From Pacificispira sp965223125 (lineage in GTDB: Bacteria > Pseudomonadota > Alphaproteobacteria > UBA8366 > Aestuariispiraceae): a stretch of 64,000 bases of DNA. The stretch is from assembly GCA_965223125.1 (NCBI GenBank), contig OZ244984.1:1-64000 (forward strand), given 5' to 3'. This document shows positions 8,848 through 16,845 of the stretch, in pieces. Position numbers and translations under genes: made by a program. Each line of letters starts with the position of its first letter. Within the stretch, counting starts at the first letter, position 1. The notes under the pieces are model-generated. The model was not told the origin of the DNA, searched no databases, and saw nothing but the letters and a program-made list of their open reading frames with translations.

Positions 8848-9996
8848 ATGAGCGCGCCGACACCGTTTTTGCTGCGTATGGGAATTTTCCTGATCCTGAT
8901 CGCCATCGGCTGTTTTCTGATCTACCCCGCCCTGATCGACGCCTTTCTGGCGAACACCGTTATCAATGGCGTCATTCTGGGTGTACTGGTGGTCGGGATC
9001 GCCCATGGATTTCGCACCGTCGCTGGTCTCTATTCGGAAGCCAAATGGATTCAGGGTTTTCGTCTCAGCTTCGAGAATGGCTATCAATATACCGAAGCGC
9101 CACCGCGCCTGATGGCCTCCGCCGCGACGCTGTTGAGCAAGCGCAGCGAACGTGGTCAATTCCATATTTCGGCGGGCGGCATGCAGACGATCCTCGACGG
9201 TGTCGGCACACGCCTGGATGAAAGCCGGGAAACCGCGCGGTACATGGTGGGACTTCTCGTGTTCCTCGGCCTGCTTGGTACCTTCTGGGGTCTGCTAGAT
9301 ACAGTGCGCAGTGTCGGCGGGGTGATTTCCGGCCTGGATCTCGGTTCCGACAATGTCGCAGGGGCCTTTGAAGACCTGAAGCAGGGGTTGCAAACCCCAC
9401 TCTCCGGCATGGGAACGGCGTTTTCCTCCTCACTCTTTGGTCTTGCCGGGTCGCTGGTATTGGGCTTTCTCGCGCTTCAGGCGGGTCAGGCGCAGAACCG
9501 CTTCTATAACGAATTGGAAGATTGGCTTTCCGGCCTGACCCGGCTGGGCGGTGGGGCTCTGGGCGGCGATGGTGATCAATCCGTTCCTGCCTATATCCAG
9601 GCGCTGCTGGAACAGACCGCCGACAGCCTGGAAAGTCTCCAGCGCACCATGGCGCGGGCGGAAGAGAACAAGCAGTCATCGCATCAAGATTTCGGCCAAT
9701 TGAACGACAAGCTCTCCAGCCTTGTCGATACGATGCGGACGGAGCACGATTTGATGTTGCATCTGGCAGAGGGTCAGAAGAGCCTCAAGGACGTGCTCGT
9801 GAAACTCGCCGACAGCCAGAGTCGGAACGGATTTGACCCGGAAACCGGTCGTCATATCCGCAATATCGACACCCACCTGTCACGACTGCTGGAGGATACC
9901 GCGCGCGGACGGACCGAAATTGTACAGGAACTCCGCAGCGAACTGCGCATTCTCGCCCGAACCGTCGCCGCCTTAAAGGACAACAAGAATGGCTGA
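8848..9996 (+). CDS. MotA/TolQ/ExbB-like proton channel protein
   Basis: 382 residues. Transmembrane segments lie near residues 10-30 (MGIFLILIAIGCFLIY), 36-53, 130-150 (YMVGLLVFLGLLGTFWGLLDTV) and 185-210 (SSLFGLAGSLVLGFLALQAGQ). Segments three and four with the LLGTFWGLLDTV and PLSGMGTAFSSSLFGLAGS motifs are the MotA/TolQ/ExbB core that forms the ion channel. The C-terminal third is a long soluble, coiled-coil-prone tail absent from ExbB. It is located 50 bases after the OmpA-like gene and 40 bases before the OmpA/MotB-like gene, so a stator-like inner-membrane complex anchored to peptidoglycan is inferred. The physiological role is unknown. Confidence 0.82.
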   Translation: MSAPTPFLLRMGIFLILIAIGCFLIYPALIDAFLANTVINGVILGVLVVGIAHGFRTVAGLYSEAKWIQGFRLSFENGYQYTEAPPRLMASAATLLSKRSERGQFHISAGGMQTILDGVGTRLDESRETARYMVGLLVFLGLLGTFWGLLDTVRSVGGVISGLDLGSDNVAGAFEDLKQGLQTPLSGMGTAFSSSLFGLAGSLVLGFLALQAGQAQNRFYNELEDWLSGLTRLGGGALGGDGDQSVPAYIQALLEQTADSLESLQRTMARAEENKQSSHQDFGQLNDKLSSLVDTMRTEHDLMLHLAEGQKSLKDVLVKLADSQSRNGFDPETGRHIRNIDTHLSRLLEDTARGRTEIVQELRSELRILARTVAALKDNKNG

Positions 9997-10036
9997 GGTT
10001 GTCGCGCCCATCGTGACGCCGGGGGACTGCTGACCT

Positions 10037-11311
10037 ATGGCCTATGCACGCAGACAGCGCGCCAATCAGGACATCTGGCCAGGCTTTGTGGATGCGCTTG
10101 CCTCGCTGTTGATGGTGATCATCTTCCTGCTGATGATTTTCGTCGTTTCGCAATTCTACCTGAACGAAGAAATTATCGGGCGCGACAAGGCACTCGACCG
10201 GTTGCAGAACCGGGTTTCCGAACTGGCCGACATGCTGGCACTGGAACGGGAATCCTCCGCCGCGATCCGAACCAATCTCACCAATGTCACTGAACAGCTT
10301 CGGGCGTCGCTGCAACGACAGGACGCGCTGGAATCGCAGATATTCCAACTGCGCGGGGAAAATGCCTCCCTGGCATCGGAACTGGATGCGGCGCAGTCCG
10401 ACAACCGGGAACTGCTGAGCCGCCTGACGCTCAAAGAACAGGAAACGCAGAGCGCGTCTGAACAGATAAAAGCACTTACGGCAGAACGCGAACAGGTATC
10501 CGCCGAATTGGAGGATGCCTACAAGGTTATCGACGCGGACAAAGAAACCATCGAAGCCCAGTTGATTGAACTGGCGAAGCTGGAGCGGGAATTGCAGGCG
10601 CTGATCGCCCTGCGCGACGATATGGAGGGGCGTCTGGCAGAGGAGACCCTGGCACTGGATGAAAGCCAGAAGGATCTGATCGCCACCCGCGCAGAAGCCG
10701 CGCTCCTGAACGATCAGTTGGAAGCCCTGAACGCTCAGATCGCAGAGTTGAACAGCCTGCTGGAAACCTATGAAGCCCGGGATGCGGCCCAGCAGTCGCA
10801 GATTGTTGATCTGGGCAAGCGCCTGAATGTCGCGCTGGCGGGCAAGGTCCAGGAACTGGCCCGCTATCGATCTGAATTCTTCGGGCGTCTGCGGGAAATC
10901 CTGGGCAATCGCAGCGATATCCGCATCGTCGGAGACCGCTTCGTCTTCCAGTCCGAAGTACTGTTCGAGCAGGGGGCCGCGGAGCTGGAACCCGCCGGAC
11001 AGGTACAGTTGATCGGCTTTGCCGATACACTGAAGGAAATTGCCGCGCGCATTCCGCCCGAAATTGACTGGGTGCTTCAGGTGAACGGCCATACCGACCG
11101 GGTCCCTATCCGCACGGCGCAGTTCCCCTCAAACTGGGAACTCTCCACCGCCCGCGCCATCTCGGTGGTGAAGTTCCTCGAAAGCCGCGGTATCGACCCC
11201 AGTCGCATGTCCGCTGCCGGATTTGCCGAATATCAACCTCTCGATACCGGCACCTCACCCGAAGCACTCAGCCGCAACCGCCGGATCGAAATGAAATTCA
11301 CCAATCGCTAA
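10037..11311 (+). CDS. MotB-like / OmpA-domain peptidoglycan-binding protein
   Basis: 424 residues. The N-terminus begins WPGFVDALASLLMVIIFLLMIFVVSQFYL: one membrane helix preceded by an Asp (residue 19), the arrangement of MotB/TolR proteins whose Asp carries the proton. Residues about 50-270 form a long heptad-like coiled coil rich in Leu, Glu and Gln. The C-terminus is an OmpA domain: FQSEVLFEQGAAELEPAGQ, then WVLQVNGHTDRVPI, NWELSTARAISVVKFLES and RNRRIEMKF. It pairs with the upstream MotA-like protein. The length of the coiled coil suggests a complex spanning a wide periplasm. Its stop is 17 bases from a convergent reductase gene. Confidence 0.85.
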   Translation: MAYARRQRANQDIWPGFVDALASLLMVIIFLLMIFVVSQFYLNEEIIGRDKALDRLQNRVSELADMLALERESSAAIRTNLTNVTEQLRASLQRQDALESQIFQLRGENASLASELDAAQSDNRELLSRLTLKEQETQSASEQIKALTAEREQVSAELEDAYKVIDADKETIEAQLIELAKLERELQALIALRDDMEGRLAEETLALDESQKDLIATRAEAALLNDQLEALNAQIAELNSLLETYEARDAAQQSQIVDLGKRLNVALAGKVQELARYRSEFFGRLREILGNRSDIRIVGDRFVFQSEVLFEQGAAELEPAGQVQLIGFADTLKEIAARIPPEIDWVLQVNGHTDRVPIRTAQFPSNWELSTARAISVVKFLESRGIDPSRMSAAGFAEYQPLDTGTSPEALSRNRRIEMKFTNR

Positions 11312-11328
11312 TGCGGATCTAATGCGCT

Positions 11329-11880
11329 CTAACCTGCCACTGCATAGGTAAGGATGACTCCGCCTGTCTTTAACGGGCGTGCCGAAGCAAGGTGCATGCG
11401 GGTCGCTGCGTCCTGCGGCTTGAAGAGGGGATTGCCTGCGCCCAGCGCAATCGGAGCGACGCATATCCTGTATTCGTCAACAAGCCCTGCCTTGAGCAGA
11501 GATGCGAGCAGATCGGCGCTCCCGAATACATAGATGTCCTTGCCCGTCTCGGACTTGAGGCCCTTGACCGCATCAACAGCGTCCCCTTTCAACAGGCGCG
11601 TGTTGTTCCAGTCCGCCGACTTGAGTGTGCGGGATGCCACCGCCTTTTCGGTTGAATTCATCATGTCGGCTATTGCCCCGGTTTCCGCTTTCCAGTAGTC
11701 GGCCATTCCTTCATAGGTGCGCCGCCCGAACAGGAGCGTACCGATCTCCTGTCCCTGCTCAAGCGAGAAGGCCTCCAACTCGTCGCCCCAGACAGTTTCA
11801 TGGAAGGCAAGGTCCCATGGGTTACGGCCTTCGAAACATCCGTCGAGCGTCATCACGTTCCAGGCGATAAGGCGTCTCAT
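11329..11880 (-). CDS. Dihydrofolate reductase family protein (RibD C-terminal-like)
   Basis: 183 residues. Belongs to the RibD_C/DHFR-like reductases (YwjB/YyaP type): the N-terminus RRLIAWNVMTLDGCFEG, the block GTLLFGRRTYEGMADYW, DIYVFGSADLLASLLKAGLVDEYR and APIALGAGNPLF are characteristic. These are presumed NADPH-dependent reductases, but members adjacent to HxlR genes have no established substrate. It is divergent from an HxlR regulator, with the operator described below between the two, so the regulator probably controls this gene in response to a reactive or aromatic compound (inference). Confidence 0.85.
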   Translation of the reverse strand: MRRLIAWNVMTLDGCFEGRNPWDLAFHETVWGDELEAFSLEQGQEIGTLLFGRRTYEGMADYWKAETGAIADMMNSTEKAVASRTLKSADWNNTRLLKGDAVDAVKGLKSETGKDIYVFGSADLLASLLKAGLVDEYRICVAPIALGAGNPLFKPQDAATRMHLASARPLKTGGVILTYAVAG

Positions 11881-11897
11881 TGCGTCTCTCCTTTATT

Positions 11898-11963
11898 AAA
11901 ACTAGTTGCATATCATAACTGGTTTTAAGATGTACAGACTGATAGTATATTGGAACTGGTTTT
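11898..11963. promoter_or_regulatory. Operator with three half-sites between the reductase and HxlR genes
   Basis: AAAACTAGTT at 11898-11907 and AACTGGTTTT at 11917-11926 form an inverted repeat (9 of 10 positions) with a 9-base spacer. A third copy, AACTGGTTTT, lies at 11954-11963, just ahead of the HxlR start. HxlR-family proteins commonly autoregulate and control the divergent gene through this type of dyad. The position argues against the longer HxlR start at 11906, which would lie inside the operator. Confidence 0.7.
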
Positions 11964-11980
11964 TTAGTGAGAGGCATCGC

Positions 11981-12490
11981 ATGCGGAAAGATCAAAGATC
12001 GGGCTGCCCGATCAACCTGAGCCTGGAGGTCTTCGGCGACCGTTGGAGTCTAATTGTCCTTCGCGACATGATGTTCGGCAACCGCCGCCACTTCCGCGAG
12101 TTGCTATCACATTCCGAGGAAGGCATTGCCTCCAACATTCTCTCTGCGCGTCTTAAACACCTGCTAGACCTCGGCATGATCACCAAGGTTGACGATCCCA
12201 GCCATAAGCAGAAGGCAATCTATAGCCTGACCGAGAAGGCGGTTGAACTCGTGCCGGTGTTTGCCATGCTCGGAGCCTGGGGTCGACGCCACCTGCCCGT
12301 CAGCCGCGAGCTATCGATTCGCGCCGAGCTCCTGGAAAAGGGTGGTCCGGAGTTGTGGGAGGCGTTCATGGAAGAACTGCGCACCCAACATCTGGGCGTG
12401 CCAGAAAAACCCGGTGGACGCTCGGTCCTTGCCGAACTGCGCGCTGCCTATGAGCGGGTGCTCGCAGAAATTGAAACCGAGACGAACTGA
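11981..12490 (+). CDS. HxlR-family transcriptional regulator
   Basis: 169 residues. A winged-helix repressor/activator: CPINLSLEVFGDRWSLIVLRDMMFG, then HFRELLSHSEEGIASNILSARLKHLLDLGMI (recognition helix region) and IYSLTEKAVELVPVF are the typical HxlR profile, including the N-terminal Cys (Cys10) that senses electrophiles or oxidants in several members. ATG 11981 is chosen because GAGAGG lies upstream and because upstream ATGs fall in the operator. The C-terminal 60 residues extend beyond the usual 110-120-residue HxlR size, as in many proteobacterial members. It is convergent with ribokinase. Confidence 0.9.
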   Translation: MRKDQRSGCPINLSLEVFGDRWSLIVLRDMMFGNRRHFRELLSHSEEGIASNILSARLKHLLDLGMITKVDDPSHKQKAIYSLTEKAVELVPVFAMLGAWGRRHLPVSRELSIRAELLEKGGPELWEAFMEELRTQHLGVPEKPGGRSVLAELRAAYERVLAEIETETN

Positions 12491-12553
12491 ACCACCGGGT
12501 TTCTCTTCAGACAAATCCGAAAATGCTGTGGGTACGGTATGACACCTCGAGTC

Positions 12554-13498
12554 TTAAGTCAGTTTTCGGCTGATTGGCAGACGGTCAAGATTGGCGCGGA
12601 TGGCCTCCTGGTGAGGCATCGCCGCCTGAGCTCCTTCATGGGTACAACTCAATCCGGCCCCGACGGACCCCCAGCGAAGTGCCTCACCGATATCCTTTCC
12701 CTGACTCAGCGCGAAGGCGAGATTGCCAACGAAGGCGTCGCCCGCTGCTGTCGTATCGACCGGCGAGATGGGCAGGCCCGGTACTGACCAGCCACCCTCC
12801 GGCCCGAAGCACAGCAGCCCGGCCCCACCGAGCGTCAGGATACAGGTCAGTCCATAGCGGGTGAACAGCGCCCGAGGAACACGGGTCGCCTGTTCCACAT
12901 TCAGGCCAACCTCGGTCGCGACCGTCTGACCCTCCAACTCGTTGACGATCAGAAAGTCCACCATCTTCAGGACTTCTTCTGGAACCATGCCGGCGGGCGC
13001 GACATTCAGCACGATGCGCGCGCCCTTCGCCTTGGCCCGTTTCACCAGCGCCCAGTTCTCTGCCGGGGTCACCTCCATCTGCATCAACAGCACGGTCTCC
13101 GGCGTCAGCACCGAATCCGGAACCTGCGTCGCCTTCGCAGCCAGATTGGCACCAGCCCCGACCAAAATGCTGTTCTCACCCCCGTCATCGACCCAGATCG
13201 TCGCGCATCCGGTATGCTGCTCCGGGGCCAGTCCGACATTGGCGATATCCACGCCCTGCTCGTTCAGCAGATCCAGCGCGAATGTTCCGAAATTATCGTT
13301 GCCAACCATCCCATAGAGCCGCACGTCTCCCCCGGCCCGCGCAGCGGCAAGGGCCTGGTTCGCACCCTTCCCGCCCGGCGTCATCATGTAATCGCCGGAC
13401 AACAGGGTCTCGCCCGGTCGCGGCAATCGCGCGACCCGCATCTCTATGTCAATGTTGACCGATCCGAAAACGACGATCACGTCCCGGTTCTCCCCCAT
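12554..13498 (-). CDS. rbsK: Ribokinase (PfkB family)
   Basis: 314 residues. It phosphorylates D-ribose with ATP. PfkB signature 1 is visible as MMTPGGKGANQALAAARAGG and signature 2 as SPVDTTAAGDAFVGNLAFAL, with the catalytic Asp in TTAAGDAF and the GAG anion hole changed to AAG. The start at 13498 (MGENRDVIVVFGSVNIDIEM) fits the family N-terminus; the open frame upstream to 13651 would add 51 unrelated residues. No ribose transporter is adjacent, but a nucleoside hydrolase at 25810 could feed ribose into the same pathway. The PfkB family also contains other sugar and nucleoside kinases, so the exact substrate is inferred. Confidence 0.86.
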   Translation of the reverse strand: MGENRDVIVVFGSVNIDIEMRVARLPRPGETLLSGDYMMTPGGKGANQALAAARAGGDVRLYGMVGNDNFGTFALDLLNEQGVDIANVGLAPEQHTGCATIWVDDGGENSILVGAGANLAAKATQVPDSVLTPETVLLMQMEVTPAENWALVKRAKAKGARIVLNVAPAGMVPEEVLKMVDFLIVNELEGQTVATEVGLNVEQATRVPRALFTRYGLTCILTLGGAGLLCFGPEGGWSVPGLPISPVDTTAAGDAFVGNLAFALSQGKDIGEALRWGSVGAGLSCTHEGAQAAMPHQEAIRANLDRLPISRKLT

Positions 13499-13640
13499 AT
13501 CCCAGTTCAGGCCATCCGCTTCATTGCAGATTGTTGTCTTTCTTGATACGCGATTTCGGACTTGCGGGAAAGGGTGGAAGGCCATTGGGGAAAAGCGCCA
13601 TGACTTGCCCCTGCATTTCCGCGCGTGTACCATCCATGAC

Positions 13641-13650
13641 CTTGTGATCA
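13641..13650. promoter_or_regulatory. Perfect 10-bp palindrome in the rbsK/aminotransferase divergent region
   Basis: TGTGATCACA lies 68 bases before the aminotransferase start and 143 bases before the ribokinase start. It contains the TGTGA/TCACA halves of Crp-type sites, but without the six-base spacer, so it is not a standard Crp site. GntR-type regulators often use compact palindromes of this sort. Functional assignment is weak. Confidence 0.3.
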
Positions 13651-13717
13651 CATGTCCGAACGGTCAGCGACCCTGATGCCGCGCCACCGGATGCCAGCCC
13701 CGGAAAGCCACGCCGCA

Positions 13718-15115
13718 ATGTCTGATCCTACCTCTCCCGCCCTCGTAAACTCTCCGGCCGCGCGGGACGTGAAATACGTCATGCATCCCTATACCAATAT
13801 GGAAAAACATAAGGAAACGGGACCGCTGATCGTTGAAAAGGCACAGGGCGTCTGGGTCACGGATGATTCCGGAAAACAGTATATCGAGGGAATGGCGGGC
13901 CTGTGGTGCACATCCCTGGGCTTCGGAGAGGAACGGCTGATCGCCGCCGCCACGAAACAGATGCAGGACCTGCCCTATTATCATCTGTTCACCCACAAGA
14001 CCCACAATCCGGCCATTGATCTGGCCGAACAGCTTTGCGCCATGGCACCAGGAAAGATGGACAAGGTCTTCTTTGCCAATTCCGGGTCTGAGGCGAATGA
14101 CACCGCGATCAAGCTGATCTGGTATTATCACAATGCCATCGGCAAACCGAAGAAGAAGAAAATCCTGGCCCGGATCAAGGGCTATCACGGTGTCACCGTC
14201 GCGACCGCCAGTCTGACCGGTTTGCCCTACAATCATCGGGATTTCGACCTGCCAATCGCCAATATCCTGCATGTCGACTGCCCCCACCACTACCGCTATT
14301 CCGAAGTAGGGGAGAGCGAGGAGGATTTCGCGACCCGGTTGGCAGAAAACCTGGAAAAACGCATCCTTGAGGAGGACCCGGACACGGTCGCGGCCTTCTT
14401 TGCCGAACCTGTGATGGGCGCGGGCGGGGTGATCGTGCCGCCCCGCACCTATTTCCAGAAGATCCAGCCGATCTTGAAGAAATACGATATCCTGCTGGTT
14501 GCCGACGAAGTCATCTGCGGGTTCGGGCGCACTGGAAACATGTTCGGGTCGGAAACATTCGGAATCGAGCCGGACATGATGACCTGTGCCAAGGCACTGT
14601 CTTCGGCCTATTTGCCGATTTCCGCACTGCTGGTGAACGAGGCCATCGCCACCGCGATTTCCCAGAATTCCAGTAAGATCGGAACATTCGGCCATGGCTA
14701 TACCTATTCCGGGCATCCAACCGCCGTGGCCGTGGCACTGGAAACCCTGAAGATTTATGAGGAACGAGACATTCTGAGCCATATCCGGCGGGTCGGACCG
14801 TATCTTCAGGCCCGCCTGCGCGATTTCACCGATCACCCGCTGGTTGGCGAAGTGCGGGGTGTCGGCCTGATCGGAGCCATCGAACTGGTGGCGGACAAGG
14901 CCACGCGGCAGAGTTTCGATCCCGGCCTGATGGTCGGCGCACGGGTCATGAATGCCGCTCAGGAACACGGCGTCATCCTGCGCGCCATGCCGGGCGACGC
15001 GATTGCCTTCTCTCCGCCCCTGATCATCACCGAGGCAGAGATCGACGAGATGCTTGCCCGCTTCGGTCGCGGTCTGCGCGATGTGGAGCAATGGCTGAAC
15101 AAGGAAGCCGCATAG
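13718..15115 (+). CDS. Class III aminotransferase, putrescine/omega-amine--pyruvate type
   Basis: 465 residues. PLP-dependent, fold type I. The phosphate-binding FANSGSEANDTAIKLIWYYH, the aromatic YHGVTVATASLTGLPYNH, the VADEVICGFGRTGNMFGSE block with the pyridine-binding Asp, and CAKALSSAYLPISALL with the Schiff-base Lys are all present. The overall pattern is that of SpuC-like putrescine--pyruvate transaminases. The nearby polyamine-type ABC transporter (16846-21359) supports a polyamine catabolic role, although the substrate is not proven by sequence. ATG 13718 is the start that best matches the family length; the upstream in-frame ATG at 13691 is possible. hemA follows after 126 bases. 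Confidence 0.85.
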   Translation: MSDPTSPALVNSPAARDVKYVMHPYTNMEKHKETGPLIVEKAQGVWVTDDSGKQYIEGMAGLWCTSLGFGEERLIAAATKQMQDLPYYHLFTHKTHNPAIDLAEQLCAMAPGKMDKVFFANSGSEANDTAIKLIWYYHNAIGKPKKKKILARIKGYHGVTVATASLTGLPYNHRDFDLPIANILHVDCPHHYRYSEVGESEEDFATRLAENLEKRILEEDPDTVAAFFAEPVMGAGGVIVPPRTYFQKIQPILKKYDILLVADEVICGFGRTGNMFGSETFGIEPDMMTCAKALSSAYLPISALLVNEAIATAISQNSSKIGTFGHGYTYSGHPTAVAVALETLKIYEERDILSHIRRVGPYLQARLRDFTDHPLVGEVRGVGLIGAIELVADKATRQSFDPGLMVGARVMNAAQEHGVILRAMPGDAIAFSPPLIITEAEIDEMLARFGRGLRDVEQWLNKEAA

Positions 15116-15241
15116 CGACTGTCTACCCCTGCGACACCGTAACCATCCCATTTTTGGGCGCGATGTCCTATTTATCCCGGTATGACGTCTGTAGGCATTA
15201 AAAACCACACCAGCCGCGCCCAGTCGGTGGAAAGGTCCGCA

Positions 15242-16453
15242 ATGGATTATGATGCGTTTTTCCGCGAGCGGCTGAGCGCCCTGAAGGCACGCGGAGATTA
15301 TCGCGTCTTTGCCGAACTGGAACGCCGGGCCGGACAGTTCCCGAATGCCGTTCGCCACGAAGCGGGAACTGTGGATGATGTGACCGTCTGGTGCTCAAAC
15401 GACTATATGGGTATGGGACAGCACCCCGAAGTCATCGCCGCGATGGTCGCCGCCGTGCTGGCCCATGGTGCCGGAGCCGGGGGAACCCGCAACATCTCCG
15501 GGACCAACCGGCTTCATGTCCTGCTGGAACAAGAACTGGCCTCACTGCATTGCAAGGAAGCCGCGCTGGTCTTCACATCGGGTTATGTCGCCAATATGAC
15601 AGTCCTCTCCACCCTCGCCCGTGCGATCCCCGACTGCATCGTCTATTCGGATTCGGAAAACCACAATTCGATGATCGAAGGCATCCGCCATTCCAGGGCG
15701 GAAAAGCGGGTCTGGAAGCATAATGATCCGGCGGATCTGGAACGACTGATCCTGCTGGACGATCCTGCCGTCCCAAAGCTTGTCGCGTTTGAATCGGTCT
15801 ATTCCATGGATGGTGACATCGCGCCACTGTCTGAAATCCTGGACGTCTGCGAACGCCACGGGGCGCTCAGCTATCTGGATGAGGTCCATGCGGTCGGCAT
15901 GTATGGTCCGACCGGGGCCGGGGTTGCGGAACGGGACGGTGTCATGCATCGGGTCGATATTCTGCAGGGGACGCTGGCCAAGGCATTTGGCGTGATCGGC
16001 GGATATATTGCCGCCTCCGCGAATCTGATCGACTTTGTGCGATCCTTCGGCAACGGCTTCATCTTCACGACGGCCCTGCCGCCCGGCGTCGCCGCCGCCG
16101 CCCGCAGAAGCGTCCAGATCGTCCGCGATGCCCAGGGCATGCGCGACCTGCACCAGGATAGGGCCGCACGCCTGAAGCGTTGCCTGCATCAGGCCGGTTT
16201 GCCGGTAATGCCGTCCGAAACCCATATCGTTCCGATTCTGGTAGGCAATCCCGTTGCCTGTCGCCAGGCGTCCGACATGTTGATGTCCCGCCATCGCATC
16301 TATGTACAACCTATAAATTATCCAACAGTTGCAAGAAGCACGGAACGGTTGCGCCTGACACCAACGCCCTATCATGACGATGCCGCAATCGATCGCCTCA
16401 CCGAGGCATTACTGGACGTATGGGATAGTCTGGGACTCCGGTACAACGGCTGA
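15242..16453 (+). CDS. hemA: 5-aminolevulinate synthase
   Basis: 403 residues. Condenses glycine and succinyl-CoA, the first step of heme synthesis by the C4 pathway of alphaproteobacteria. The N-terminus MDYDAFFRERLSALKARGDYR, the block VWCSNDYMGMGQHPEVI, the glycine loop GAGAGGTRNISGTN, SDSENHNSMIEGIRHS, YLDEVHAVGMYGPTGAGVAERDG and GTLAKAFGVIGGYIA with the PLP Lys are all classical. ATG 15242 has GGAAAGG about 8 bases upstream; the longer frame from 15182 lacks a ribosome site. It lies between a probable putrescine transaminase and a polyamine transporter. Confidence 0.96.
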   Translation: MDYDAFFRERLSALKARGDYRVFAELERRAGQFPNAVRHEAGTVDDVTVWCSNDYMGMGQHPEVIAAMVAAVLAHGAGAGGTRNISGTNRLHVLLEQELASLHCKEAALVFTSGYVANMTVLSTLARAIPDCIVYSDSENHNSMIEGIRHSRAEKRVWKHNDPADLERLILLDDPAVPKLVAFESVYSMDGDIAPLSEILDVCERHGALSYLDEVHAVGMYGPTGAGVAERDGVMHRVDILQGTLAKAFGVIGGYIAASANLIDFVRSFGNGFIFTTALPPGVAAAARRSVQIVRDAQGMRDLHQDRAARLKRCLHQAGLPVMPSETHIVPILVGNPVACRQASDMLMSRHRIYVQPINYPTVARSTERLRLTPTPYHDDAAIDRLTEALLDVWDSLGLRYNG

Positions 16454-16845
16454 CGAGTCAATGCTGCATCGCAGCGAAGATAGGGACCCTCTGGCGGATT
16501 CCTAAAAGGTTCTGTCGCAAACGTCATAAAATTAGGCAAATTAGGGCTTTTCATTTACGGCAAACACGCGCTACGCTTTGAGCATACAAGGAGCGGACGC
16601 ATAGAACGATCCAATCCATCGACAGGGGTTACCCCGCAACAGTGCGGGACTGAAGCTGCCAAATACAACGATCTCAAGATGCGCGAGCATTCAGGAGACG
16701 GCAGGGTATGAACAGTCTGGGGGCAGGTTTGAGCTTTGCCAAACCACGGATGTTTTTCAAATCGACGACAATGACTGCGACGGTCGTGCGCGGATGGTAC
16801 CCGGTGTGCAGTCGATTTCTATTTTGACAAGGGGCGAGGGCTGAC
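16454..16845. promoter_or_regulatory. Leader region of the polyamine ABC transporter, possible structured RNA
   Basis: 392 bases without a conventional gene. At 16628-16648 there are two mutually exclusive small hairpins: GGGG-TTA-CCCC, overlapping CCCGC-AACAGT-GCGGG. CTGCC at about 16656 can pair with GGCAG at about 16699. CAGGAGAC at 16692-16699 precedes a 39-codon ORF. The strings CCCCGCAAC and CAGGAGAC recall conserved parts of cobalamin riboswitches, but the CCTG partner of that box and the other conserved blocks are not seen. A translation-linked leader that senses polyamines is an alternative. Neither is established. Confidence 0.35.
16708..16827 (+). CDS. Possible 39-residue leader peptide
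   Basis: ATG at 16708 with AGGAG 11 bases and CAGGG 3 bases upstream, stop TGA at 16825, 18 bases before the transporter ATPase start. The product (begins MNSLGAGLSFAKPRMFF, ends WYPVCSRFLF) has no recognised domain. It could be an upstream ORF that couples translation to transporter expression, or simply an open frame by chance. Coding use cannot be judged at this length. Confidence 0.3.
   Translation: MNSLGAGLSFAKPRMFFKSTTMTATVVRGWYPVCSRFLF

Noticed and set aside
8848..11311. Zorya-type anti-phage system suggested by the MotA/MotB-like pair
   Set aside because: No ZorC, ZorD (helicase/nuclease) or ZorE homologue follows; the next genes are a reductase and HxlR. The pair fits a housekeeping envelope complex better.
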